A DNA stretch of 64,000 nt from Microbacterium invictum (lineage in GTDB: Bacteria > Actinomycetota > Actinomycetes > Actinomycetales > Microbacteriaceae): positions 2,108,001 through 2,172,000 of the forward strand of contig NZ_JACIFH010000001.1 in assembly GCF_014197265.1 (NCBI RefSeq), in the 5' to 3' direction. Position 1 is the first letter of the stretch. Every line of letters starts with the position of its first letter. A program made the translations under genes and the position numbers. Below the pieces are notes generated by a model. The model saw only the letters and a program-made list of their open reading frames with translations. It was not told the origin of the DNA and searched no databases. Positions 19,796-28,017 of this stretch are shown here, piece by piece.

Positions 19796-20283
19796 TGGCG
19801 AGCGTGTCGGTGCGTCCGGCGACCGAGGCGGACGCGGCGGAGATCGCCCGCGTGCAGGTGCAGGGCTGGCACGAGGCGTACACCGGGCGGATGCCGCAGT
19901 CCGTCCTCGACGACCTCGACGTGACGCAGCGGACGGGGGTCTGGGCGCGGATCATCGCGTCGGGTCGCAGCGGGGTCTGGGTCGCGGAATCGGACGATCA
20001 CACGATCGGGTTCGCCAGCGCGGGCCCGAGCATGGATGACGACGACGTGCCCGGCCGCCTCCAGCTCTACGCGATCTACGTGCTCGCCACGCACTACGGC
20101 TCGGGTGCCGGCACGGCGCTGCTCGATGCCGCGATCGGCGCCGAACCCGCGTCGCTCTGGGTGCTGGAGGACAATCCGCGGGCCCGCGCGTTCTACGCGA
20201 AGCACGGGTTCGCCCCCGACGGCACCGCCAAGGAGGACCTCGCCTGGGGCGCGCCCATCCATGAGGTCCGCCTCACCCGCTGA
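19795..20283 (+). CDS. GNAT-family N-acetyltransferase
   Basis: This 162-residue protein has a full GNAT fold: VSVRPATEADAAEIARVQVQGWHEAY at the start, LQLYAIYVLATHYGSGAGTALLDAAI (acetyl-CoA binding strand 4 and the pyrophosphate loop, with GSGAG for the usual R/Q-x-x-G-x-G/A) and LEDNPRARAFYAKHGF at the end. It would move acetyl from acetyl-CoA to an amine; the acceptor cannot be told. Its ATG overlaps the stop of the upstream SRPBCC gene (TGATG), so the two are co-translated. Confidence 0.88.
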   Translation: MASVSVRPATEADAAEIARVQVQGWHEAYTGRMPQSVLDDLDVTQRTGVWARIIASGRSGVWVAESDDHTIGFASAGPSMDDDDVPGRLQLYAIYVLATHYGSGAGTALLDAAIGAEPASLWVLEDNPRARAFYAKHGFAPDGTAKEDLAWGAPIHEVRLTR

Positions 20284-20388
20284 CGCGGAGCCGGCCGTCG
20301 CGGCGCGACCCGCACTCCCCTGGCCCGAGTCGCGGCCCGGCGACACCGGCATCCACAAGTCGCGACAGGCGAAGGTGCCGCACGCGCA

Positions 20389-21849
20389 TCACTCGGCGAG
20401 AGCCTCGACCGGCGCCACGCGGGTGGCCAGGCGCGTGGGCACCACGGCGGCCACGACGGTCAGCACGGCGGTCGCGGCGACGACGACGAGCACCGGCAGC
20501 CACGGCACGGCCGGGGCGATGAACGTCGGACTCTGCCACAGCGGCGGCATCGGCACCGCACCGAGCAGCGACTGCGCGGCGATCCAGCCGTAGGCGATGC
20601 CGAGCAGCAGCCCGAACACCAGCGCCGTGATCGTCACGTGCACCGCCTCGAGCAGCACCATCCGGCGCACCTGCTCCGAGCTCAGCCCGAGCGCGCGCAG
20701 CAGCCCGAGCTCGCGGCGACGCTGCACGACGCCGATCGTCAGCAGATTCACGAGCCCGACGGCCGCGATGACGGCACTGACGGCCACGAGCGCCATCATG
20801 ACCCCCGAGAACATGTCCATCATCTGGTTGAACGCCTCGTCGGGCTCTCCCCCGCTGGATGCCGTGATCAGCGCCTTGGCCGACTCGGCCGCCACCGCGA
20901 ACATGGTCACCAGCGCCACGCCCATCACAACGCCGATGGCCATGCGGCTGGACCGCTCGGGATAGCGCAGCGCATTCTCGGCGGCGAGACGAGCGGGGGC
21001 CGACCGGCCGAACAGGCGCCCGGTGGCACGCAGCAGCGGCGGCATGACGACCACGGCACCCAGCGTGAGTGCGGTGAACGAGAACAGTCCGCCGAAGAAC
21101 GCGACGATCACCCCGAGCGGGCTGACCAGCCCGATCAGCACACCGCCGACCAGCAGCACGATGCCGATCGCGCCGAGCACGAGTGACCCCGCGTTGCGGC
21201 CCCGCCGGCGCGCGACGTCGCCGTGGGTCTGCTCGACCGACCCGCCCAGGGCCTGCAGCGGCGTCACGGACAGCACCCGTCGCGACCCCGCCCATGCGGC
21301 CGCCCACGTCGTCAGTGCCACCGCGACCGCCGGCAGCACCAGTGCGGGGTGGAGCAGCACGAAGTCGCCGTCACTGCCGGTCAGCCTGTCGAGCAGCGGC
21401 ACCGCGACGGCGACGGCGGCCGTGCCGAGCACGAGCCCGGCCACCGCGCCCAGCGCCCCCACGATCAGCCCCTGCCGCGCGATCTCGCCGCGCTGCGAGC
21501 GCGCCGACGCGCCGATGAGACGGAACAGCGCGATGCGCCGCGTGCGGCCGGCCACGATCGTGGCGAAGGTGTTCGCCGTGACGATCGCGGCGACGTAGAC
21601 CGCGACGGCGAGCAGCAGCACGCCGAGCATCGCGACCACGAGCGCGAGGGTCTCCGACGCACCGTAGCCCGGCGTCGCCAGCAGAGCCGCGCCGATGTAG
21701 TTGGTCGCCGAGACGAGGAACACGCCGAAAGCGGTGGAGATACCGGCGACGAGCATCGTCGCACCCATTCCGCGTTCGCGGAGCCAGTCGAAGCGGGCGA
21801 GGGATGCCGGCCTGACCACGGCAGGCTCAGCGAGCGTCGCGGCGGTCAT
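20389..21849 (-). CDS. ABC exporter permease of the MacB/FtsX family
   Basis: This 486-residue membrane protein has two FtsX-type blocks, each with long hydrophobic segments (MLGVLLLAVAVYVAAIVTAN and MMALVAVSAVIAAVGLVNLL). Each is followed by an RRR-type cytoplasmic segment (ARSQRGEIARQG; GVVQRRRELGLLRALGLSS). It overlaps its ATPase gene by ATGA and would pair with it. Such transporters export lipids, peptides or antimicrobials, or act mechanically. The nearby two-component system (23437-25364) has the arrangement often linked to peptide-stress exporters, but a hemerythrin-like gene on the other strand separates them. Confidence 0.88.
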   Translation of the reverse strand: MTAATLAEPAVVRPASLARFDWLRERGMGATMLVAGISTAFGVFLVSATNYIGAALLATPGYGASETLALVVAMLGVLLLAVAVYVAAIVTANTFATIVAGRTRRIALFRLIGASARSQRGEIARQGLIVGALGAVAGLVLGTAAVAVAVPLLDRLTGSDGDFVLLHPALVLPAVAVALTTWAAAWAGSRRVLSVTPLQALGGSVEQTHGDVARRRGRNAGSLVLGAIGIVLLVGGVLIGLVSPLGVIVAFFGGLFSFTALTLGAVVVMPPLLRATGRLFGRSAPARLAAENALRYPERSSRMAIGVVMGVALVTMFAVAAESAKALITASSGGEPDEAFNQMMDMFSGVMMALVAVSAVIAAVGLVNLLTIGVVQRRRELGLLRALGLSSEQVRRMVLLEAVHVTITALVFGLLLGIAYGWIAAQSLLGAVPMPPLWQSPTFIAPAVPWLPVLVVVAATAVLTVVAAVVPTRLATRVAPVEALAE

Positions 21850-22607
21850 GCCGGCACCTCCGCGGCGAGCATGTGCGCGGAGATCTGCTCGGCCGTCTGC
21901 TGCGGTTTGTCGGCCACGATGCGGCCGTCGCCGAGGTAGACCACACGGTCGGCGTAGGCCGCGGCGACCGGGTCGTGGGTGACCATCGCGATCGACTGGC
22001 CGTGATCGCGACCGGCGGCGGCCAGCAGGGCGAGCACCTCGCGGCCCGAGCGGGAGTCGAGGTTTCCGGTCGGCTCGTCCGCGAACACCAGGTCGGGCGC
22101 GGTGGCGAGCGCCCGCGCGATCGCGACGCGCTGCTGCTGACCGCCCGACAGCTGGTGCGGCCGGTGACGCAGGCGCGGCCCGAGCCCCAGCGTCTCGACG
22201 AGGCCGTCGATCCGCGACCGCTCCAGGGCGGTGGGCGTGCGCCCGTCGAGATCGAAGGGCAGCAGGATGTTGCCGATGGCATCCAGGGTCGGAACGAGGT
22301 TGAACGACTGGAACACGAACCCGACGCGGCGGCGCCGCAGGATGGTGAGGTCGAGGTCGCTGAGCCCGGTGATGTCGGTGTCGCCGATCCACGCGCGCCC
22401 GCCGGTCGGCGCGTCGAGACCGGCCATGATGTGCATGAGCGTCGACTTGCCCGACCCGGACGGCCCCATGATCGCGGTGAACTCGCCGCGGCGGATGCCG
22501 ACGGTCACGCCGTCGAGCGCCGGCACGGCCGATTCGCCGGTGCCGTAGGTCTTGGTGAGGTTCTGGACGCGAGCCGCGAGGCCCAGGTCGGTGGAGGAGA
22601 TCTGCAT
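21846..22607 (-). CDS. ABC exporter ATPase (MacB/LolD type)
   Basis: This 253-residue ATPase has Walker A GPSGSGKS, the Q-loop FVFQSFNLVPTLDAIGN, signature LSGGQQQRVAIARAL and Walker B LVFADEPTGNLDSRSG, all typical of the LolD/MacB class (note TGNLD). The chosen ATG at 22607 gives MQISSTDLGLAARVQNLTKTYG; longer in-frame starts extend into a non-conserved region. It overlaps the permease gene by four bases. There is nothing to show the exported substrate. Confidence 0.92.
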   Translation of the reverse strand: MQISSTDLGLAARVQNLTKTYGTGESAVPALDGVTVGIRRGEFTAIMGPSGSGKSTLMHIMAGLDAPTGGRAWIGDTDITGLSDLDLTILRRRRVGFVFQSFNLVPTLDAIGNILLPFDLDGRTPTALERSRIDGLVETLGLGPRLRHRPHQLSGGQQQRVAIARALATAPDLVFADEPTGNLDSRSGREVLALLAAAGRDHGQSIAMVTHDPVAAAYADRVVYLGDGRIVADKPQQTAEQISAHMLAAEVPA

Positions 22608-22741
22608 GTCTCCGACGCTACGGATCCGGATGCCGGCGTCGCGTCGGCCTGCGGTCTGCTGCGCGTACATCTCGAGGATGATCTTCCCCTCGGCGGCGCG
22701 GGGGTCTATCGTCTGCTCAGAACCTTTTGGGGGGAGTTCTC

Positions 22742-23431
22742 ATGGCCGCAACCGCGCTGCCGCCCAGCGGCGACCAGCCTGCCGCACCGAAGACCTGCGA
22801 CGCGAGCGGGATGGCGCGGATCCATCGCCTGTACAAGGCCGGGTTCGGCGAAGCGCCGGGCCTCGTGGCCGGCGTCCGCGACGGCGACGCCGCGCACGCC
22901 GCGGCCGTCGCCACGCAGCTGAACATGCTGTCGGTCGCACTGCACGCGCACCACGAGGGCGAGGACGAGCGACTGTGGGATCCGCTGGCCGAGCGCGCGC
23001 CGGGCTGCGCCGCCCACGTCGAGCGCATGAAGGCGCATCACGCCGAGATGCTTGTGCACGTGACGGCGCTCGATGCCGCTCTGCCCGCGTGGCGGGCGTC
23101 GGCATCGACGGCGGATGCCGGGGCGGTGCTGGCCGCGCTCGACGGCGTGAATGCCGCACTGGCGGTGCACCTGCCCGACGAAGAGGCGAACATCGTGCCG
23201 GTGATGGAGACCGTGCTGACTGAGGACGAGGTGGAGTGGTTCTCGGAGCATGGGCGCAAGGCCACCCCGAAGGGCCAGATGTGGAACATGCTGGGAGCGA
23301 TCCTGGCATCGCAGCCCGACGGCGGCGGCGAATTCCTGCGCACGAGCGTGCCCGCGCCCGCGCGCGTGCTGTGGAGGTGGGTGGGCCGCCGCAGATACGC
23401 GCAGACCCGCGTCGCCCTCGAAGGACGCTGA
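22742..23431 (+). CDS. Hemerythrin-like (HHE) domain protein
   Basis: This 229-residue helical protein has iron-ligand motifs of a hemerythrin-like domain: HAHHEGEDERLWDPL (about residues 68-82), MKAHHAEML and HLPDEEANIVPVM. The spacing fits a four-helix di-iron bundle that binds oxygen, nitric oxide or redox signals. The ATG at 22742 follows GGGGGGAG. It is alone on the plus strand between the ABC exporter and the two-component system, and ends five bases before the response-regulator gene. No direct partner is evident. Confidence 0.82.
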   Translation: MAATALPPSGDQPAAPKTCDASGMARIHRLYKAGFGEAPGLVAGVRDGDAAHAAAVATQLNMLSVALHAHHEGEDERLWDPLAERAPGCAAHVERMKAHHAEMLVHVTALDAALPAWRASASTADAGAVLAALDGVNAALAVHLPDEEANIVPVMETVLTEDEVEWFSEHGRKATPKGQMWNMLGAILASQPDGGGEFLRTSVPAPARVLWRWVGRRRYAQTRVALEGR

Positions 23432-23436
23432 ACCCG

Positions 23437-24078
23437 TCAGGCCAGACCGTGGGTGAAGGCGAAGACCACCAGCTGCACGCGGTCGCGCAGACCGAGCTTG
23501 GCCAGGATGCGGCTGATGTGCGTCTTGACGGTCGCCTCGGACAGGAATTCGCGCTGTGCGATCTCGGCGTTGGACAGCCCGCGCGCCGCGAGCGCGAAGA
23601 TCTCCCGCTCACGCTCGGTGAGGTCGCGATACGAGTCCGGCACCGCCGCGACCGGCTCGGCGAACTGCGCGAACAGCTCGCGCGTCGCTGACGCGGCGAT
23701 CACCGCCGACCCGGAATGCACGGTGCGGATCGCGGCGAGCAGGAACTCGGGGTCGGCGTCCTTCAGCAGGAACCCGCTCGCCCCCTGCCGGATCGCCCGC
23801 GCGGCGGCCTCGTCGAGGTCGAACGTCGTGAGCATCACGATCCGCGGCGGGTCGGGGTCGGCCAGCAGCTCGGCGGTCGCGGCCAGGCCGTCCATCACCG
23901 GCATCCGGATGTCCATCAGCACGACATCGGGCCGGGTCTGCCGGACGACGGCGAGGGCCTCTGCGCCGTCGCCGGCCTCGCCCACGACCTCGAGGTCGGG
24001 CTGCGAGTCGACGACCATGCGGATGCCGGCGCGGAACAGCGACTGGTCGTCGACCAGCACGACGCGAATCGGGGTCAC
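23437..24078 (-). CDS. NarL/FixJ-family response regulator
   Basis: This 213-residue regulator has a receiver domain (VVLVDDQSLFRAGIRM; phospho-acceptor Asp in PDVVLMDIRMPVMDG; MLTTFD; switch Lys in FLLKDA). A LuxR-type helix-turn-helix follows at about 145-205 (LTEREREIFALAARGLSNAEIAQ, SEATVKTHISRILAKLGLRDRVQ). The GTG start overlaps the kinase stop as GTGA, so the pair is coupled. It probably controls nearby genes; the ABC exporter at 20389-22607 is the best candidate. Confidence 0.95.
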   Translation of the reverse strand: MTPIRVVLVDDQSLFRAGIRMVVDSQPDLEVVGEAGDGAEALAVVRQTRPDVVLMDIRMPVMDGLAATAELLADPDPPRIVMLTTFDLDEAAARAIRQGASGFLLKDADPEFLLAAIRTVHSGSAVIAASATRELFAQFAEPVAAVPDSYRDLTEREREIFALAARGLSNAEIAQREFLSEATVKTHISRILAKLGLRDRVQLVVFAFTHGLA

Positions 24079-25364
24079 GGGCGGCTCTCCCCGGCGTCGG
24101 GCAGCGCGGCGTCGAGCGCGGTGGATGCCGGGGCGGCGGCCGCGGCGGCACCGGCCGAACCGGGCGCCGCGGCGCCGCTCGGAATGACGACGCGCACCGT
24201 GAACCGGCCGCCGTCGGCACCGGCATCCATCGACCCTCCGACCAGCTGCGCGCGTTCGCGCATGCCGATCAGGCCATGACCCGAGCCGCCCGCGACGGCC
24301 GGATCGGCGACGAGGTTGTGCACGGTCAGCTCCACCCGATCAGGATGCCACGCCAGCGTGACGTCGACCGGGCCGCCGGTGCCGTGGCGCAGCGCATTGG
24401 TGAGTGCCTCCTGCAGGATCCGGTAGACGGCCAGCTGCACGGCGGCCGGCGGTTCGACCGGCGACGCCGGATCGACGTCGACGCGCAGATCCACGCCGGC
24501 GGCGCGCACCTGCGCGTACAGCTCCTCGAGGTCGGCGAGGGTCGGCTGCGGCCCCTCGGCCTGGCTGTGCCGCAGCTGGGTAAGCAGCATCCGCACGTCT
24601 GACAGGGCCGAGCGCGCGGTCGATGAGATCGTCGCCAGCGCCGCGGTGGCCGCTTCGGGGTCGGCCGCGGCCGCATAGCGCGCGCCGTCGGCCTGCGCGA
24701 TGACGACCGCGAGCGAGTGCGCGACGACGTCGTGCATGTCGCGGGCGATGCGGGTGCGCTCCTGCTCGGTGGCGGTCTCGGCCTCGGCGCGCTCCTGCGC
24801 CGCACGGTTCTCGCGCGCCCGGACGGCGGTGCGCACCAGGGCGCCGATGGTCCACGACAGCAGCAGACCGAGCGTCGCGGCGGTGAACAGCATGATGGCG
24901 GCGAACGCGTAGGTCGTCACCTGCCCGAACCCGCCGTCGACCGCGATGGAGGGCGCCAGCAGGTAGACGGTGATGAACGCAGCACCGATCAGCGACGACG
25001 CGAACCCGGACCAGTACAGCCGGCGGCCGCCATACGCGGCAGTCACGTAGAGGATGCCGAAGATCGCGAAGTTCGCCGGCAGCGGCGGCAGCCCGCCGGC
25101 CATCTGCACGATCGCGGCCACCCACGCGACCCCGAGCGCGATCGGCGGCGACAGCCGGCGCACCGCGAGCGCGGCCGAGAACACGGCCGTCAGTGCCAGC
25201 GCGACGTACAGCGCGGTGCGTGAATTCAGGATGTAGCTGCCCCACACCCCGGACCCCACCGGCAGCAGCGTGAACGCGGCAGCGACGGCGAACAGCAGCA
25301 CGCCGATGACCACGTCGGCGACGAGCTGGTACCGCTTCAGCGGGCGGATGAGCGAGGCGGGCAC
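24075..25364 (-). CDS. Membrane histidine kinase (HisKA_3 type)
   Basis: This 429-residue kinase has five to six transmembrane segments in the first 170 residues. A dimerisation/phospho-acceptor helix follows (RIARDMHDVVAHSLAVVIAQADG, His near 215), then a HATPase with LQEALTNALRHGTGGPVDVTL and GSGHGLIGMRERAQLVGG. The membrane part is compact with no large outer loop, like intramembrane-sensing kinases. TAGCGT (25376-25371) lies six bases before the GTG start, so transcription is probably leaderless. It is coupled to the response regulator downstream. The signal is unknown. Confidence 0.93.
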   Translation of the reverse strand: MPASLIRPLKRYQLVADVVIGVLLFAVAAAFTLLPVGSGVWGSYILNSRTALYVALALTAVFSAALAVRRLSPPIALGVAWVAAIVQMAGGLPPLPANFAIFGILYVTAAYGGRRLYWSGFASSLIGAAFITVYLLAPSIAVDGGFGQVTTYAFAAIMLFTAATLGLLLSWTIGALVRTAVRARENRAAQERAEAETATEQERTRIARDMHDVVAHSLAVVIAQADGARYAAAADPEAATAALATISSTARSALSDVRMLLTQLRHSQAEGPQPTLADLEELYAQVRAAGVDLRVDVDPASPVEPPAAVQLAVYRILQEALTNALRHGTGGPVDVTLAWHPDRVELTVHNLVADPAVAGGSGHGLIGMRERAQLVGGSMDAGADGGRFTVRVVIPSGAAAPGSAGAAAAAAPASTALDAALPDAGESRP

Positions 25365-25383
25365 GCTGTCACGCTACGCGAGG

Positions 25384-25403
25384 GGTGGATGCCGCGGCAT
25401 CCA
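25384..25403. repeat. 20-base perfect palindrome also found inside the ABC ATPase gene
   Basis: GTGGATGCCGCGGCATCCAC is its own reverse complement. It lies here in intergenic DNA upstream of the kinase gene. The identical sequence occurs at 8390-8409, where it encodes the linker between two ATPase domains. It combines the two octamers GGATGCCG and CGGCATCC that are abundant across the window. Confidence 0.85.
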
Positions 25404-25470
25404 CCCGCAGATGTATCCCCCGAGTGCGCAACCCCCGGCGTCCAGCCACCGCCGGGCCGGCGCCCCCACT

Positions 25471-25552
25471 GTCAGCCCGCCGCCGGGCGAGCACCCCGGC
25501 TGTCAGCCCGCCGCCGGGCGAGCACCCCGGCTGTCAGCCCGCCGCCGGGCGA
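25471..25552. repeat. 31-base tandem repeat upstream of the kinase gene
   Basis: A 31-base unit beginning GTCAGCCCGCCGCCGGGCGA is present at 25471-25501 and 25502-25532, with a partial third copy from 25533. The unit contains CCCGCCGCCGGGC, which folds. The third copy runs directly into the 80-base inverted element at 25544. Confidence 0.9.
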
Positions 25553-25623
25553 AGGCAGTTCGGCGGAGGAAGGCCGGATGCCGGGGTGAACAGCCTTCCT
25601 CGGCCGAATCGCCTTCCTTCGGC
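25544..25623. repeat. 80-base double inverted repeat element, copy 1
   Basis: The geometry is 13-5-13-18-13-5-13. Left arms are 25544-25556 (degenerate) and 25562-25574 (GGCGGAGGAAGGC); right arms are 25593-25605 (GCCTTCCTCGGCC) and 25611-25623 (GCCTTCCTTCGGC). The 18-base centre reads CGGATGCCGGGGTGAACA. It lies between the kinase start and the MocR-type regulator stop. A second copy with the same geometry is at 37411-37490. Confidence 0.88.
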
Positions 25624-25654
25624 GACGCCGGGCGGCCATGACGCGCCGGAGGTG

Positions 25655-26986
25655 TCACCGCCGGACGGCCCGGGAGGCGGCCGCCAGCTCGCGAGCGACG
25701 TCGACCGCGTCGGCGGCCACGACCCCCGAGGTCACCCGCACGTGCGGCGTGTCGTCGTGAACCACGAACGGCGCACCCCCGGCCACGGCGATCCCGGCTG
25801 CCGCAAGGTGCACGATGGCCGCGCGGTCGTCGGCGACCGGGAGCCACAGGTTGATACCGTCCGGGTGCGGCATCGAGACCCCCTCGCGCCGCAGCGCTGT
25901 GACGAGGGCCTCTTCGCGGTCGCGGTACGCGAGGCGTGCGGCGCGCACCGCTGCGACCGCGCCCGGGTCGGTGAGCATGTCGAGCAGCACGGTCTGGATC
26001 AGGCGCGAGGTCCAGCCCGGGCCGAGCATGCGGCGGGCGACGATGCGCTCGACCAGACGCGCCGGACCGCCGAGCGCGGCGATGCGCAGGTCGGGACCGT
26101 GGGACTTCGAGAAGCTGCGCACGTGCACCACTTGGCCCGGCAGCCAGCGGCCGAGCGTCACATCGGGGGCCATCGAGATGAGGCCCGAGTGGTCGTCCTC
26201 GATCACGACGACCCGATGGCCGTCGCGGGACGCGCGTACGACGGCGGCGAGCAGCCGGGCGCGCTCTTCCGACATGGACGCGCCCGTGGGATTCTGTGCC
26301 CGCGGCTGGAGGATGACGGCGGTCGGCCGCTGGGTGAGCGCGTGTGCGAGCGATGCCGGCTCGACCCCCTCGTCGTCGAGCGAGAGCGGGACGGCTTCGG
26401 CACCGAGCGCATCGAGCAGATCGAGGAAGTACGGGAAGCCCGGTGATTCGACGGCGACGCGGTCACCGAGGCGCACCACCTGGCCGAGCGTGCGCGAGAT
26501 GCCGTCGACGGCGCCGTTGACGACGGTGATGGCCTCTGCGTGCGCGGGCCAGGCGCGCTCGAGCAGCGCCGCGAGCTCGGGCAGCACCGGCAGATCGTGG
26601 TACCGGCCGGTGTCCGCCCGCAGCGTCACGTGCGAGAACGCGTCGGCGAGGGAAGGCAGCAGGGCCGGGTCGGGGGTGCCCAACGACAGGTCGAGCCGCC
26701 AATCGCCGTCGGCGGACGAGAGGCCCTTCACCCGCCGGGTGAGCCACTCCCGCGGCATGCCCCGCACGAAGGTTCCGGCGCGTCCCCGGGACTGGATCAT
26801 CCCCGACCGCGCCAGTGCCTGCCAGGCGGCACTCACCGTCGCCGGGCTCACCAGCAGTTCCGCCGCGAGGTCGCGCACCGTGGGCAGCCGGTCGCCGGGC
26901 GCGAGCTCGCCCGCGGTGATCAGACGCGCGATGACACTCGCGATGCCCTGGGGCGAGCGGTCGGGAAAATCGACTCCCATGCCCAC
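25655..26986 (-). CDS. MocR/PdxR-type regulator (GntR helix-turn-helix plus aminotransferase-like domain)
   Basis: In this 443-residue regulator, residues 10-75 form a GntR winged helix (LPTVRDLAAELLVSPATVSAAWQALARSGMIQSRGRAGTFV). Residues 100-440 form a fold-type I aminotransferase-like domain with the PLP-binding Lys in FSKSHGPDLRIA (about 295). MocR proteins sense PLP adducts of amino acids and usually control an adjacent divergent operon. Here that operon makes beta-alanine, so beta-alanine-PLP is a plausible signal (inference). The GTG at 26986 is placed six bases after GGAGG; an ATG two codons in is the alternative. Confidence 0.9.
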   Translation of the reverse strand: MGMGVDFPDRSPQGIASVIARLITAGELAPGDRLPTVRDLAAELLVSPATVSAAWQALARSGMIQSRGRAGTFVRGMPREWLTRRVKGLSSADGDWRLDLSLGTPDPALLPSLADAFSHVTLRADTGRYHDLPVLPELAALLERAWPAHAEAITVVNGAVDGISRTLGQVVRLGDRVAVESPGFPYFLDLLDALGAEAVPLSLDDEGVEPASLAHALTQRPTAVILQPRAQNPTGASMSEERARLLAAVVRASRDGHRVVVIEDDHSGLISMAPDVTLGRWLPGQVVHVRSFSKSHGPDLRIAALGGPARLVERIVARRMLGPGWTSRLIQTVLLDMLTDPGAVAAVRAARLAYRDREEALVTALRREGVSMPHPDGINLWLPVADDRAAIVHLAAAGIAVAGGAPFVVHDDTPHVRVTSGVVAADAVDVARELAAASRAVRR

Positions 26987-27010
26987 GTGAGACCTCCGAC
27001 CCTCTTCCCC

Positions 27011-27046
27011 CAGGACCGCTGAGCATTTACGCTCACGTCACAGGAC
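27011..27046. promoter_or_regulatory. Candidate MocR operator in the divergent promoter region
   Basis: In the 170 bases between the regulator and the catabolic genes, TGAGC and GCTCA (27020-27024, 27031-27035) form an inverted repeat across ATTTAC. CAGGAC is repeated directly at 27011 and 27041, 30 bases apart. MocR regulators often bind spaced direct repeats. The region is AT-richer than its surroundings. No clear -35/-10 pair was identified. Confidence 0.4.
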
Positions 27047-27156
27047 GAAACCGAAGAGAAATGTTCAACCCGAAAGATAACAGAACGAGGTCGGACCGCC
27101 GACCCACTCGATAGTCGCCGGCGGCGCACGACCCCGTTTCCGATCAGGAGGCGAAG

Positions 27157-28005
27157 ATGACAACGGTGCGCGCAGCGATCACGCAGACCACGTGGACGGG
27201 CGACAAGGCTTCGATGCTCGACAAGCACGAAGGATTCGCGAGGGATGCCGCGGCGCAGGGCGCGCAGGTGCTCTCCTTCCAGGAGCTGTTCTACGGCCCC
27301 TACTTCGGCATCACCCAGGACAAGAAGTACTATCGCTACGCGGAGCCGGTCGACGGGCCGATCGTCCAGCGCTTCGCGGCCCTCGCGAAGGAGCTCGGCA
27401 CCGTCATGGTGCTGCCGATCTACGAAGAGCAGCAGACCGGCGTCTACTACAACACCTCGGTGCTCGTCGATGCCGACGGCTCGGTACTCGGGATCTACCG
27501 CAAGAACCACCTGCCGCATCTCGACAAGTTCTGGGAGAAGTTCTACTTCCGCCCCGGCAACCTCGGCTACCCGGTCTTCGACACCGCCGTCGGCAAGATC
27601 GGCATGTACATCTGCTACGACCGGCACTTCCCCGAAGGATGGCGCGAACTCGGCCTGAACGGCGCCCACATGGTCTTCAACCCGAACGCCACCAAGCCCG
27701 GCCTGTCGAACCGGCTGTGGGAGGTCGAGGGCCCTGCGGCCGCCGTCGCGAACGGCTACTTCGTCCTGCAGCCCAACCGCGTCGGCCGCGAAGACAACGA
27801 GTACGGCGACGAGGCGGTGACCTTCTACGGCACCAGCCAGGTGATCGACCCGCGAGGCAACCACGTCGGGGCGCTGGGCAGCAGCGAGCACGAGGAGCTG
27901 CTGGTGCGCGACCTCGACCTCGACCTCGTGCAGCAGATGCGCGACGACTGGCAGTTCTACCGTGACCGTCGCCCCGACTCCTACGGCGACATCGTCGCGC
28001 CCTGA
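27157..28005 (+). CDS. Beta-ureidopropionase-type nitrilase-superfamily amidase
   Basis: This 282-residue enzyme is predicted to cleave N-carbamoyl-beta-alanine to beta-alanine, CO2 and ammonia. The nitrilase triad is visible: Glu in SFQELFYGPYFG (about 43), Lys in YRKNHLPH (about 116) and Cys in YICYDRHFPEGWR (about 153). The close match of FYFRPGNLGYPVFDT and NPNATKPGLSNRLWE is typical of carbamoyl-beta-alanine amidases. The ATG follows CAGGAGGCGAAG. It is the first gene of the run and lies 12 bases before dihydropyrimidinase, the preceding pathway step. Confidence 0.9.
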   Translation: MTTVRAAITQTTWTGDKASMLDKHEGFARDAAAQGAQVLSFQELFYGPYFGITQDKKYYRYAEPVDGPIVQRFAALAKELGTVMVLPIYEEQQTGVYYNTSVLVDADGSVLGIYRKNHLPHLDKFWEKFYFRPGNLGYPVFDTAVGKIGMYICYDRHFPEGWRELGLNGAHMVFNPNATKPGLSNRLWEVEGPAAAVANGYFVLQPNRVGREDNEYGDEAVTFYGTSQVIDPRGNHVGALGSSEHEELLVRDLDLDLVQQMRDDWQFYRDRRPDSYGDIVAP

Positions 28006-28017
28006 ACGGAGGATGAC

